From contig JACRMI010000191.1 of the NCBI GenBank assembly GCA_016215025.1, forward strand, positions 62,001 through 126,000: a stretch of DNA of 64,000 bases. Reading direction: 5' to 3'. Position numbers and translations under genes: made by a program. Position 1 is the first letter of the stretch; every line of letters begins with the position of its first letter. The DNA is from Chloroflexota bacterium. GTDB lineage: Bacteria > Chloroflexota > Anaerolineae > UBA4142. Positions 44,709 through 54,106 of the stretch are shown one piece after another. Under the pieces are notes generated by a model. That model had not been told where the DNA came from. It saw nothing but the letters and a program-made list of their open reading frames with translations, and made no database searches.

Positions 44709-47306
44709 ATGCTTGACGTCTTAACATGGTGGCTCTTACTTGAATTGATCGGCATCGCGGTCTTGCCGGTTGCGTTTCGTTTTTTTCGCAATCTGCCTGA
44801 CCGCGGTTATGCGTTTATCAAACCGCTCGGCTTGCTCCTGATCGCATATCCCTTTTGGCTTTTGACCTCGCTCGGCTTTCTGACCAACACCCGCGGAGCC
44901 ATTGTCGCCGTCGGTATCGCTGTCGCCGCCGTCAGTTGGTGGTTCCTGGGACGTCAGTCGCCAGTCGCCAGTCAACAGTCGCCAGTCAACAATGACGCAA
45001 CACGCAACACGCAACACGATTCACCCCTTACTTGGCTAAAGCAAAACCTTTCCATCGTCCTCACCACTGAACTCATCTTCACCGTCGCCTATGTTGCGTG
45101 GGTTATCGTGCGCGCGTACATGCCCGACATTTTGGGGACAGAAAAGCCAATGGAGCTTGCCTTCCTCAACGGCGTTCTTCAAAGCGATCACTTTCCCCCA
45201 CTCGATCCGTGGCTCTCTGGTTACGCTATCAGCTATTACTATTTTGGCTATGTCATCATCGGAATGCTGACCCTGCTTAGCGGCATCGCATCGAGTGTTA
45301 CGTTCAATCTCACCATTGCGATGCTGTTTGCGCTCGGTGCGACCGGCGCGTTCGGTCTCGCGTACAACCTAATTCGACAGTCGACAGTCGACAGTCAACA
45401 GTCAACAGTCCAATCTCCAACTTCCAATCTCCAACATCTAATCTTTTCTCTATTCGCTCCGATTTTTCTTGTGCTCATCGGGAACTTGGAAGGATTTTTC
45501 GAAGCGTTGCACGCGAAAGGCATTGGCTCGCCAGAGTTTTGGCAATGGCTCGACGTGAAAGGTCTTGCCGATGCGCCAGTCACCAACTCGTTTGTGCCGG
45601 ACGATAATTGGTGGTGGTGGCGCGCATCGCGCGTGATTCACGATGTAATACCCGGACAAAATCCCGAAGTCATCGACGAGTTTCCGCAATTTAGTTTTCT
45701 ACTTGGCGATATGCATCCGCATGTGCTGGCGCTGCCGTTTGTGCTGCTGGCGCTGGCAGTCGCGTTGAATCTTTTGAATTCAGAATCCAGAATCCAGAAT
45801 CCAGAATCGACGCAGAATGTCACTGCAGGCAAAATGATGGAATCCCCAATTACAACTGAGATTGCTTCGTCGCCAACCGCTTCACGGCTCCTCGCAATGA
45901 CAATTCCCAATTTGGAATTGGGAATTTGGAATTTGAGATTTTTACTTTTGCCTCTAATCCTGGGCGGTCTTTTCTTCCTCAATTCCTGGGATATTCTGCC
46001 GTACGGTTTCATCCTCATCGCTGCATTCGCCATCGCGCGTTATCGTGCCAGCAATGGATGGAACCCACCGGCAACGCGTGATCTCGCGATCTTTATTATC
46101 GCTTTGGGTGTACTAAGCGTTGTGCTCTATCTTCCCTTCTACGTCGGCTTTCAATCGCAAGCAGGCGGTATTCTGCCGACGCTTTTCGTCAAAACACGCT
46201 TGCATCAATACCTCATCATCTTTGGCTTGTTCCTTTTCATCCTCGGCGTGTTCCTCGTGCGACTAGGCATCGAACAAAAGCTCAGTCTGCGCGAATGGTT
46301 CAATCGCGCGGGACCCTTCTTGACTGCGGCGATTTCGTTTCCTTTTCTCGTCGCCATCTTGGCGCTCGCTATTCTTGCCCTGACACCCGCGCTGCAAGAC
46401 CAAGCGCGCGCCGCAGTCGCCGACGGATCGGGTAATTTATTCGCGATGCTGTTAGGCGCATACTTGGCTCCGTGGCTCACCAATCCCTGGCTTTTCGTTG
46501 TGCTCGCCATCTTCCTCGCGACGCTCGCCGTCCTCATCCAACTCCGCTTTTCCGAATCGAGCACGACGTTCGTTCTTCTGATTGCCTTCACGGGACTGCT
46601 GCTCACGTTCGGCGTCGAGTTTGTTTATTTGCGCGATCAGTTCGGCACGCGGATGAACACCGTTTTCAAATTCTATTTCCAAACGTGGACGCTCCTATCG
46701 ATTGCGGGCGCGTATGGCGTTTTTTATCTCTCGCACGCGCTAAGTGGAATCGCCCGCGCCGCATGGTTTGTCGGGCTGGCGATTCTTCTCGGCGCAAGCA
46801 TGATCTATCCGACGCTAGCAATTCCAAATCGCGCAAATGGATTTCAGTCGCCACCCACGCTCGACGGCATCGCGTGGATTCGCAATGTCAATCCCAGCGA
46901 TTATGCCGTGATTCAATGGCTCAATGCCAACGCGCCGCGCGGATCGACGATCCTTGAAGCACCGGGCGGCGAATATTCCTACGGCAATCGCATTTCGATG
47001 GCGACCGGTCTGCCGACCGTGCTTGGCTGGGCAGGTCACGAATCGCAGTGGCGTGGCGGCGACAAGCTTTTCAAAGATGAAACGAAGGGGATCGATCGAA
47101 GGGTGGACGTGCAACGCATGTATCAGACCCTGGATTCGAAAGAACTTTTGACTTTGCTAGACAAGTATGATATAAAATTCGTCGTCGTCGGGCGGGAAGA
47201 AAAAAATCAATACGCGTTGAGCAGAACGCAAATCGATAAATTCGGCAAGGTCATGGCACTGGCATTTGAAACCGACGATGCGAGGGTGTACACACGAGCG
47301 CAATAG
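44709..47306 (+). CDS. Chlor_Arch_YYY (DUF2298) membrane protein
   Basis: 865 residues, around 18 membrane helices. The family signature YAISYYYFGYVIIG lies near 172-185. WWWWRASRVIHD and NEFPxFSFLLGDMHPHVLALPF-type loops (about 300-345) match the second domain of the protein at 36383. Three Ser/Gln/Asn-rich insertions lie near 81-106, 224-245 and 357-411, each encoded by short-word repeats in frame. Known members occur in Chloroflexi and archaea beside Agl23-type genes, as here (50486). Predicted role: membrane glycosyltransferase or glycan handling. AAAGGA precedes the ATG. Confidence 0.88.
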   Translation: MLDVLTWWLLLELIGIAVLPVAFRFFRNLPDRGYAFIKPLGLLLIAYPFWLLTSLGFLTNTRGAIVAVGIAVAAVSWWFLGRQSPVASQQSPVNNDATRNTQHDSPLTWLKQNLSIVLTTELIFTVAYVAWVIVRAYMPDILGTEKPMELAFLNGVLQSDHFPPLDPWLSGYAISYYYFGYVIIGMLTLLSGIASSVTFNLTIAMLFALGATGAFGLAYNLIRQSTVDSQQSTVQSPTSNLQHLIFSLFAPIFLVLIGNLEGFFEALHAKGIGSPEFWQWLDVKGLADAPVTNSFVPDDNWWWWRASRVIHDVIPGQNPEVIDEFPQFSFLLGDMHPHVLALPFVLLALAVALNLLNSESRIQNPESTQNVTAGKMMESPITTEIASSPTASRLLAMTIPNLELGIWNLRFLLLPLILGGLFFLNSWDILPYGFILIAAFAIARYRASNGWNPPATRDLAIFIIALGVLSVVLYLPFYVGFQSQAGGILPTLFVKTRLHQYLIIFGLFLFILGVFLVRLGIEQKLSLREWFNRAGPFLTAAISFPFLVAILALAILALTPALQDQARAAVADGSGNLFAMLLGAYLAPWLTNPWLFVVLAIFLATLAVLIQLRFSESSTTFVLLIAFTGLLLTFGVEFVYLRDQFGTRMNTVFKFYFQTWTLLSIAGAYGVFYLSHALSGIARAAWFVGLAILLGASMIYPTLAIPNRANGFQSPPTLDGIAWIRNVNPSDYAVIQWLNANAPRGSTILEAPGGEYSYGNRISMATGLPTVLGWAGHESQWRGGDKLFKDETKGIDRRVDVQRMYQTLDSKELLTLLDKYDIKFVVVGREEKNQYALSRTQIDKFGKVMALAFETDDARVYTRAQ
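44951..45027. repeat. In-frame short-word repeat in the YYY gene (1)
   Basis: Words CAGTCGCCAGTC and CGCAACACGCAACACG encode a polar loop (SPVASQQSPVNN) between helices. Confidence 0.7.
45377..45441. repeat. In-frame short-word repeat in the YYY gene (2)
   Basis: Words CGACAGTCGACAGTCAACAG and TCCAATCTCCAACTTCCAAT encode STVDSQQSTVQSPTSN. Confidence 0.7.
45777..45941. repeat. In-frame short-word repeats in the YYY gene (3)
   Basis: AATCCAGAATCCAGAATCCA is followed by a degenerate GCTTCGTCGCCAACCGCTTC stretch and by the quasi-palindrome CAATTTGGAATTGGGAATTT. Together they encode about 55 polar residues between membrane helices. Confidence 0.65.
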
Positions 47307-47392
47307 CGAGTGCGGACACATAATAATGGGAAAGGTTAGTACGAGTGTAATACGTTCAGCTCGATTCGCAAGATTATGTGGATGCACGAGAG

Positions 47393-47420
47393 GGAACCGT
47401 TTTCGGTCGAGCGCGGTATA
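47393..47420 (+). promoter_or_regulatory. Possible ECF-type autoregulatory promoter
   Basis: GGAACC (47393-47398), a 15-base spacer and CGGTATA (47414-47420) resemble ECF sigma promoters. It lies just upstream of the ECF sigma gene. Low certainty without promoter data. Confidence 0.4.
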
Positions 47421-47448
47421 TAAAGTAGATAACATTGCGGAGAATCGT

Positions 47449-48027
47449 TTGGATGACGAGCGCAGTCTGATTACGCGCGCGCAACGCGGCGATGTCAAGG
47501 CATATGCGGCGCTGGTTCGTCAACATGAGCAGATTGCGTTTCGGGCAGCGTTTCTCATTTTGCACGATCAACCTGAGGCTGCCGATACCGTGCAAGACGC
47601 TTTTTTGCGCGCCTATCGCTCCCTCGATTCGTTCAAGCTGGAGCGACCGTTTCGCCCGTGGCTTTTGCGCATCATCACGAACGTGGCGCTCAATCGAATT
47701 CAAGCAATAGAGCGACGCAAGCGCGCGACGGAACGATACGCGCAAGAATTATCGACTAGCCAAAACGAAATTGTGCCCGATCATGCGCTTGCGACGAATG
47801 AACAAAACACGCGATTGCAGCTCGCGGTGCGGCAGCTCTCCGCCGATGAACAAGCGCTGATCGCCCTTCGATATTTTTTGGAACTGCCCGACGGCGAAGT
47901 TGCGGAAACATTAGGCATTCCGATTGGCACGGTGAAATCTCGTTTGCATCGCACACTGACGCGCCTACGCGCCATCATCCACCGCGATTTTCCCGACTTG
48001 CAAGAACTGACGACGTTTGATAGTTGA
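47449..48027 (+). CDS. ECF-type RNA polymerase sigma factor
   Basis: About 192 residues. Region 2 (about 10-80) includes AYAALVRQHEQIAFRAAFLILHDQPEAADTVQDAFLRAYRSLDSF. Region 4 (about 125-180) includes LPDGEVAETLGIPIGTVKSRLHRTLTRLR, a clear helix-turn-helix. TTG 47449 is preceded by GGAG at five bases and gives the usual N-terminus (DDERSLITRAQRGD); longer in-frame extensions have no sigma homology. A small single-pass membrane protein gene follows and may be its anti-sigma factor. It may control the surrounding glycosylation genes. Confidence 0.88.
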   Translation: MDDERSLITRAQRGDVKAYAALVRQHEQIAFRAAFLILHDQPEAADTVQDAFLRAYRSLDSFKLERPFRPWLLRIITNVALNRIQAIERRKRATERYAQELSTSQNEIVPDHALATNEQNTRLQLAVRQLSADEQALIALRYFLELPDGEVAETLGIPIGTVKSRLHRTLTRLRAIIHRDFPDLQELTTFDS

Positions 48028-48047
48028 CAGGAATCCCTTAATCCGAT

Positions 48048-48160
48048 TTGTCATCCTGAGGAGCGACTCAAAGAATCGTATTGGAATTCAGAGTCACCAA
48101 AGCGACGAAGGATCTCTCATCGTGCATTGAGAGATGCATCGCTTCGCTCAGAATGACAGT
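48048..48160. repeat. Palindromic repeat, TGTCATCCTGAG family
   Basis: TTTGTCATCCTGAGGAGCGA and its complementary end GCTTCGCTCAGAATGACA enclose an internal hairpin (GAGATGCATC region). It separates the sigma gene from the next gene. Confidence 0.8.
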
Positions 48161-48170
48161 GTGCTGAATA

Positions 48171-48626
48171 ATGAAAGACAAGAACGAGTTTGCGAAATTA
48201 GAATATGCGTTGACGCAAGCTGGACGCAGCATCGCTTTTCCAGCGACGCCTTCGTTCGCGTCTAACATTCAAGCGACGTTGCGCGCCGAAACTGCGCCGC
48301 GTCGAACCTGGAGCGGACTGGACAACGTTCGATTAAGCGTCGCGCTCGTATTCGTCGTCGCCTTTGTGTTTTTCGTTTTACCCGAACCCCGCGATACCTT
48401 CGCGCAGTGGTTGGGCTTGAGCAACGCGCAAATGACATCGACGTTGACGCCCACGTTGGCGGTCGCTTCAACACCCAGTCCACTTGCATCACTGACGGGC
48501 GCGCCAAGTTTTCAAACGACCAGCGCGCCAATTCGCTCAAGCACGCCATCGACTCAAAATCATAAACCAGGGAATCCGCAGCGCTTGTATCCACCTCCCG
48601 CGATTCCACAGCCAACTCATCCATGA
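48171..48626 (+). CDS. Possible membrane anti-sigma factor
   Basis: 151 residues. A cytoplasmic N-terminal 50, one helix (about 54-70), and a Ser/Thr/Pro-rich outer tail. This topology and its place after an ECF sigma gene suggest an anti-sigma factor. No zinc-binding (ZAS) motif is present, so the claim rests on context. Stop and next start overlap (ATGA). Confidence 0.5.
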   Translation: MKDKNEFAKLEYALTQAGRSIAFPATPSFASNIQATLRAETAPRRTWSGLDNVRLSVALVFVVAFVFFVLPEPRDTFAQWLGLSNAQMTSTLTPTLAVASTPSPLASLTGAPSFQTTSAPIRSSTPSTQNHKPGNPQRLYPPPAIPQPTHP

Positions 48627-50407
48627 CCACAACTTATCTCCAGCACGATCAACCTGAATCACTCGCAGAAGAAAAAACACTGTCATCCATCGTGACGATT
48701 GAGGTTGCGCTGTTCGCCGCACTCGCCTTCAGCGCTTTGTTTCTGCGATTGTTTTTGCTAGGCAACGTTCCGCTCGCCGACGACGAAGCGCGTCAAGCCA
48801 TTGCATCGTGGAATTTTGCACGCAATATTCCCGATGCATACACCGGTAGTCCTTTGCTCTTTACTGGCAATGCGATCATCTTTTTTCTTTTCGGTGCGAC
48901 GGACGCCGCTGCCCGGTTACTTGCCGCGTTGTTTGGTAGCGCTCTAGTTTTGCTCCCCGCATTGCTGCGCCGCGAGCTGGGTCGCATCGGCGCGCTCATT
49001 GCAAGCGCCTTGCTCACGTTTTCACCCTCGCTCGTTTTATTCTCGCGCGATGTGAACGGCGCAATCATTGCTGTCACTTGCGCGCTGACAGCGCTCGTCT
49101 TTGCGTGGCGCTATCTCACCGATCACAGTCCGCGCGCCTTGTCCTTCGCCGCCGTGTCTGCCGCTCTTGCATTGCTCGCCGCCCGCGAAGTGTGGACCGT
49201 CATCGTTGCGCTCATCGTCGTCGGAGCGATCTTTCGCAAGCAATTTCAATTCGCATCCGAATCCCACAGCGATTTACGCCGCGCGGGAATTCTGTTCGCA
49301 CTCGTATTCTTTGGAGTTGGCACGACGGCGCTCATGCACCGCGATGGCATTGGCGCGGCATTCGATTTGCTGACCGCGTGGATCAACGGGTTGACGCCTA
49401 GCTTTAGTTTTTCTGATCCACTGCGATTGTTGGTCGTCTATGAACCCATCGCATTTTTCTTTGGCGTCGCGGCGATAGTTCAACTCGCATTTCTTGCTCG
49501 CTCCGATGAACGCGATACACTCCCGCTCGACGCGCTCTCGATTTGGTTTATCGTCGGATTTATTTTGTATTCGCTGGGTGGTGACAAAAACCCCGCGCGC
49601 GTTGTAGCAGTTGTCGTACCGCTCGCCTTGATAACGGGCTGGTATCTGGGCGCATGGATTCAGCGTGCGGCAGCATCAACTTGGCTGGAAAATTTGCTCG
49701 CCCAGGAATTGCCAATCTATGTGCTCGCCTGTGCGCTCGCCGGTTTCCTCTACCTGGTCCTCGCCGAGTTTTCCACGCGCGGAACATTCGTCGCCGCCGA
49801 TGTAATTGGAAACCTTACCGGATTGAAAAGCGCCAGTGGCTTGATCATCGCCTTGCTGATTTCAATCGCCGTCGCCGTGATTGCATTTTTGACGGTGACC
49901 ACTACAGGCTGGGCGCGCGCAAAAGATATTGCGCTTGCCATCGGGCTGACCCTCTTAATCGGATGGACATTCCGTCAAACGATAACGCTCAATTTCCGCG
50001 ACAGCAACTCATTAAATCCGCAAGAATTTCTCGTCGCCCGCGCAGCCTCGTCGAGCGTCCGGGACCTCGTTGACGACTTGGCAGAAATATCGCGTTATCG
50101 CGCCAACGATTCGCACACGATTCGCGTCGTCGCAGACGAATCGCTGGGCGCAATGTTGGCATGGTATCTGCGCGATTTTCGATACGTGCAGTTCTCCGCC
50201 CGACCAAGTGCCACATCCGAAGCTCAAGCGTTGATTCTGCCATCGGACGCCGATGCGCCTGCGTCTGGTTGGATGAGCCAAACCTATCGCTTGGAGACCG
50301 CACGCAATGCAACGCCGCTGCCCAGTTTGCTCCGCTGGTTGATGTATCGCGATGTTGGCGCAACGGACAACGCGAGTGCAGCGCTCTGGTTACCGCAGCC
50401 GAAATAA
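48623..50407 (+). CDS. GT39/Agl23-like polytopic membrane protein
   Basis: 594 residues, about 12 helices. The first loop has NVPLADDEARQAIASWNF (about 36-53), the acidic DDE-type motif typical of GT-C enzymes. RELGRIGALIASALLTFSPSLVLFSRD (about 115-142) is also characteristic. The C-terminal 120 residues face outside. It resembles the N-terminal half of the Agl23-like protein encoded next and probably has a related role with lipid-linked sugars. Confidence 0.78.
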   Translation: MTTTYLQHDQPESLAEEKTLSSIVTIEVALFAALAFSALFLRLFLLGNVPLADDEARQAIASWNFARNIPDAYTGSPLLFTGNAIIFFLFGATDAAARLLAALFGSALVLLPALLRRELGRIGALIASALLTFSPSLVLFSRDVNGAIIAVTCALTALVFAWRYLTDHSPRALSFAAVSAALALLAAREVWTVIVALIVVGAIFRKQFQFASESHSDLRRAGILFALVFFGVGTTALMHRDGIGAAFDLLTAWINGLTPSFSFSDPLRLLVVYEPIAFFFGVAAIVQLAFLARSDERDTLPLDALSIWFIVGFILYSLGGDKNPARVVAVVVPLALITGWYLGAWIQRAAASTWLENLLAQELPIYVLACALAGFLYLVLAEFSTRGTFVAADVIGNLTGLKSASGLIIALLISIAVAVIAFLTVTTTGWARAKDIALAIGLTLLIGWTFRQTITLNFRDSNSLNPQEFLVARAASSSVRDLVDDLAEISRYRANDSHTIRVVADESLGAMLAWYLRDFRYVQFSARPSATSEAQALILPSDADAPASGWMSQTYRLETARNATPLPSLLRWLMYRDVGATDNASAALWLPQPK

Positions 50408-50413
50408 AAATCC

Positions 50414-50466
50414 AGACCTGGCAAGTCTCGTCGGCTCCCAGGAGTCGCGACCTGACAGGTCTACCA
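50414..50466. repeat. AGACCTG / CAGGTCT dispersed palindrome
   Basis: CCAGACCTGGCAAGTCTC and CGACCTGACAGGTCTACC flank a short centre between two membrane-protein genes. The core GACCTGACAGGTC is itself palindromic. Confidence 0.6.
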
Positions 50467-50485
50467 CCGTTTGGATAAATCAACC

Positions 50486-53400
50486 ATGGAATCTACCGCC
50501 GAACAAAAATCATTTCTTGACAAACCTCTCGCCGCTGTGATGAAAATTGATTGGGCTCGCACGATCCTCCTTGCGATTCTGCTTCTTGCAATCCTCACAC
50601 GCTTGTGGGATTTGTCGTACCGTGCGTGGAATCACGACGAAGCGATTCATACCGATTGGTCGTGGAATCTCTATACCGGCCGCGGCTATCAGCACAATCC
50701 GATTTATCATGGACCGTTCTTGTATCACATTACCGCGTTGTCGTTCTTTTTCTTCGGCGACAACGACACGACGGCGCGTCTGCCCAACGCGCTTTTTGGA
50801 ATCGTGCTCGTCACGTTACCGTTCTTTTTCCGCAAGTGGCTAGGACGCAGAGGCTGGGTCGCAACCGCGCTGATGCTGTTGATTTCGCCGTCGGTTCTAT
50901 ATTACTCGCGTTTCAATCGGCACGACATATACGTCGAACTCTTTGTCGTATTGATGGCGCTCGTCATCTGGAAATTCTTCGACGAACGCAAGGACATTTG
51001 GCTTTATAGCGCCGCCGCGCTTTTGGCATTGTCCTATACCGCGATGGAAACGACGTTTATTTTTGTCGCCATCTTTGCGATTTTCCTCTGCGCGCATTTC
51101 ACGTTTGAATATCTGCGACCGCGCGTCAAATGGAAGGATTTTTTGGTGGGTCTGTTTGCATCGGTGCTGGGTATTCCATTTTTTGGAATTTTCGTTGCAT
51201 ATCAAGCAAGCCGAAAATATTGGCCACGTTGGCTCGTATCGGTATTGAGTAAGCTTGTGTCTGGATTGATTAGGCTTTCATTGTTATTGGGTACTCTTTT
51301 TGGTGGCATCATTGGAAGTTTCATCGCAAGACAGCTCTTGGAGGAATATAAGACAGTCCAAGACAATGCAGACAAGAAAACCCTGGTGGACTGGCGATCA
51401 ATTCCCAGTTTCGACCTGGCGATGATTTTCGGCACGTTCTCAATGCCGCTCTTGACCCCGGCGCTTTTCCAAGCCCTCAACGCAATTTGGAAGCGCGCGT
51501 TCAATGCCGACTTTTTTCCACTGAGTGCATTTACCGATGTCAACTCACTGACCCAGATCGCCCAATCCCAGTTCGATGTGATTTTGCGCGTGCTGGTGCT
51601 GACGGGCTTGATGATCCTGCTCGCGGCGCTCGTCGGCTTTTGGTGGAACGCGCGCGTGTGGACCATCAGCGCGGTATTGTTCTGGCCCATCTTCGTCATT
51701 TTCTTTACGACAATCTTTACTAATGGCGGCGGATTTTTTACAGGTCTGCTCGGCTCGCTCGGTTATTGGCTGTCGCAGCAAGAAGTGCAGCGCGGCGGTC
51801 AACCCTCGTATTACTATTTGCTCGTGACGATGCCGATGTACGAACTTTTGCCGTACATCGTCGGCGTCGTAACCATGTTTTGGTATTGGCTGCGCTTTCG
51901 CCCCGCACGCCTCGTCGTCTTTCTCGGCTGGATCCTGCTCGCGATTACGTACTATATCGCGATTCGCCCCTTCCTGCTGGGACCGAATCCCGCGCCAGGC
52001 GCAGCGCCCATCACTGCGTCGGGACTCGGCGATACGCTCGTCATCGCGTTCATCGCCGTCTTGATCCTGCTCACATTTTTCACGACTCACGATTCCGACC
52101 AACCTACCAGCCTATTCCCAACCTTCCTTTTCACGTGGGCAGTCGGCACACTTGTTATTTTTTCCTGGGCAGGCGAAAAAATGCCATGGCTCACTATGCA
52201 CTTGGCAATTCCACTTGCCTTCGTGTCGGGCTGGGCAATCGATCAACTGCTGGATGTCGATTGGCGTGACCTCTTTGCGCGGGGCGCGATTTGGATCGCG
52301 TTGTTGATTCCGCTCGCGCTCGTTCTTTTCGCGATGATCTTTTTCGGCGCGACGCCCTTCCAAGGTGTGACGCTCGAGCAACTCAGCGCGACCAACGGAT
52401 TCATCGTCGCCGTCATTTTGCTTTTAGTTTTCGTCGCGCCAGTACTTTACGTCGTCGGTCGCCGCTTTACGTCGCGCGAGTTGGTGCGCATCGCCACGGT
52501 GACGGGCGTATTCGTTCTTGCCGTGCTGACCATTCGCTTTGCGTGGATGGCAGTTTACATCAATCCCGATAACGCCGTCGAGACAATGATTTACGCGCAG
52601 GGTTCGCACGACGACGCGCTGGCAATTCAAGAGATCAACGACCTGTCCCAACGGCTGTGCGCGCAAACGGGACCGGGCAAACAAACCGTTCAATGCGATA
52701 ATGGCAAAATCAAAGTCGCATACGACGATGATTCGTCATGGCCCTTTGTGTGGTACTTGCGCAACTATACCAACGCGCAGTTTTACGGCAAGACGCCAAA
52801 CGCGCCCTTCGATGCGCCGGTTGTCCTCGTCGGCAGCGCCAATCAGGATGCCGTCCGACCTTTCCTGGGGAACAAGTACATCTCGCGCCAATACAAACTC
52901 ATTTGGTGGCCCCTCGAAGGTTACAAAGAGTTGACGGTGGAACGCGTGCTGAATTATTTCCGTGATCCACAACAGCGCGCCGATTTGTTCACCGCTTGGT
53001 TCTTCCATCAATACAAAGAAAGCGCAAACGCTTGGCCCTACGCGCATCTCTTTACGTTCAACGTTCGCAAAGATGTGGCGGCAATGTTGTGGAATTATAC
53101 GGGCAACGTTCCGCAACAACCGGCGGTCCAAGACGAGTACGATACCAAATTCACCAAGCTCACGGCGAGTCGATCCATCGGCGCGCCAGGCACGGGCAAC
53201 GGACAGTTGATGAATCCCAAGAACATTGTCTTGGATTCACAAAGCAATCTCTACGTTGCCGATTCCGACAATGGGCGCGTCCAAAAATTCGATTCGAAAG
53301 GCGAGTTCGTGCGCGCTTGGGGAACCAAGAGTCCGCCCAATGTGGTCGGTCCCCAAGGTACATTCAGCGAACCCTGGGGCATCGCGGTCGATAAAGACGG

Positions 53401-54043
53401 CAACATCTACGTCGCCGACACATGGAATCATCGCATCCAAAAATTCGACAAGGATGGCAAGTTCTTGACGATGTGGGGAACCAATGGCGATACCCGTGGG
53501 ATCGCGCAAGGCAACCCGCTGCAATTCTACGGACCGCGCGCGGTCACCATCGACAAGCAAGGCAATGTGCTGGTCACCGACACCGGTAACAAACGCGTGT
53601 TGAAATTCTCGCCTAACGGCGAACCGCTCAATCAGTACGGCGGCGTCGGCGGAGACCCAGGACAATTTCTCGAACAAGTAGGCATTGCGGCCGATAAAGA
53701 TGGCAACATCTACGTCGCCGATACGTGGAATCAACGCATTCAAAAATTCAGTTCCAATTTCGATTTTATCGCACAATGGTCGGTCGAAGCGTGGGACAGT
53801 CAGTCGATCATCAACAAACCCTACATCGCCATCGATCCGGATGGAAATGTGTTTGTGAGCGATCCGGAGCTGTCGAGAATTATAAAGTTCTCGAACGACG
53901 GCAAACTGCTCGCCGTGTTTGGCACGCGCGGTAACGATCTCTCGTCGTTCAACTATCCGACGGGACTCGCGTTCGACGCTCAAGGCAATTTGTACGTCGC
54001 CGATTCCGGTAATAATCGAATTCTCGTATTCAGCAAACCATAA
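50486..54043 (+). CDS. Agl23-like (TIGR03663) membrane protein fused to an NHL-repeat propeller
   Basis: 1185 residues. Residues 10-720 form a GT-C-like membrane domain with the family motif WNHDEAIHTDWSWNLYTGRGY (about 45-66) and NPIYHGPFLYH. Residues 720-890 are an outer domain. From about 895 to the end there are six NHL blades, for example GQLMNPKNIVLDSQSNLYVADSDNGRVQKFD. TIGR03663 proteins are linked with archaeal flippase activity (Agl23) and co-occur with the YYY family. The fused propeller would sit outside and could bind glycan or protein. The ATG at 50486 is preferred over TTG 50471. Confidence 0.85.
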   Translation: MESTAEQKSFLDKPLAAVMKIDWARTILLAILLLAILTRLWDLSYRAWNHDEAIHTDWSWNLYTGRGYQHNPIYHGPFLYHITALSFFFFGDNDTTARLPNALFGIVLVTLPFFFRKWLGRRGWVATALMLLISPSVLYYSRFNRHDIYVELFVVLMALVIWKFFDERKDIWLYSAAALLALSYTAMETTFIFVAIFAIFLCAHFTFEYLRPRVKWKDFLVGLFASVLGIPFFGIFVAYQASRKYWPRWLVSVLSKLVSGLIRLSLLLGTLFGGIIGSFIARQLLEEYKTVQDNADKKTLVDWRSIPSFDLAMIFGTFSMPLLTPALFQALNAIWKRAFNADFFPLSAFTDVNSLTQIAQSQFDVILRVLVLTGLMILLAALVGFWWNARVWTISAVLFWPIFVIFFTTIFTNGGGFFTGLLGSLGYWLSQQEVQRGGQPSYYYLLVTMPMYELLPYIVGVVTMFWYWLRFRPARLVVFLGWILLAITYYIAIRPFLLGPNPAPGAAPITASGLGDTLVIAFIAVLILLTFFTTHDSDQPTSLFPTFLFTWAVGTLVIFSWAGEKMPWLTMHLAIPLAFVSGWAIDQLLDVDWRDLFARGAIWIALLIPLALVLFAMIFFGATPFQGVTLEQLSATNGFIVAVILLLVFVAPVLYVVGRRFTSRELVRIATVTGVFVLAVLTIRFAWMAVYINPDNAVETMIYAQGSHDDALAIQEINDLSQRLCAQTGPGKQTVQCDNGKIKVAYDDDSSWPFVWYLRNYTNAQFYGKTPNAPFDAPVVLVGSANQDAVRPFLGNKYISRQYKLIWWPLEGYKELTVERVLNYFRDPQQRADLFTAWFFHQYKESANAWPYAHLFTFNVRKDVAAMLWNYTGNVPQQPAVQDEYDTKFTKLTASRSIGAPGTGNGQLMNPKNIVLDSQSNLYVADSDNGRVQKFDSKGEFVRAWGTKSPPNVVGPQGTFSEPWGIAVDKDGNIYVADTWNHRIQKFDKDGKFLTMWGTNGDTRGIAQGNPLQFYGPRAVTIDKQGNVLVTDTGNKRVLKFSPNGEPLNQYGGVGGDPGQFLEQVGIAADKDGNIYVADTWNQRIQKFSSNFDFIAQWSVEAWDSQSIINKPYIAIDPDGNVFVSDPELSRIIKFSNDGKLLAVFGTRGNDLSSFNYPTGLAFDAQGNLYVADSGNNRILVFSKP

Positions 54044-54046
54044 CAA

Positions 54047-54106
54047 GTGACGAGTGACGGGTGAAGATCAGATATCACGCGCCACCCGTCACACGGCACA
54101 CGTCAC
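54047..54106. repeat. Short-word quasi-palindrome before the second flippase-like gene
   Basis: GTGACGAGTGACGGGTGA is answered by CACCCGTCACACGGCACACG and CGTCAC. The start codon of the next gene follows directly and no ribosome site is visible. Confidence 0.7.

Noticed and set aside
37790-45941. CRISPR-like arrays in the repeated words inside the YYY genes
   Set aside because: Units are 6-12 bases without spacers of constant length, and they keep the reading frame.
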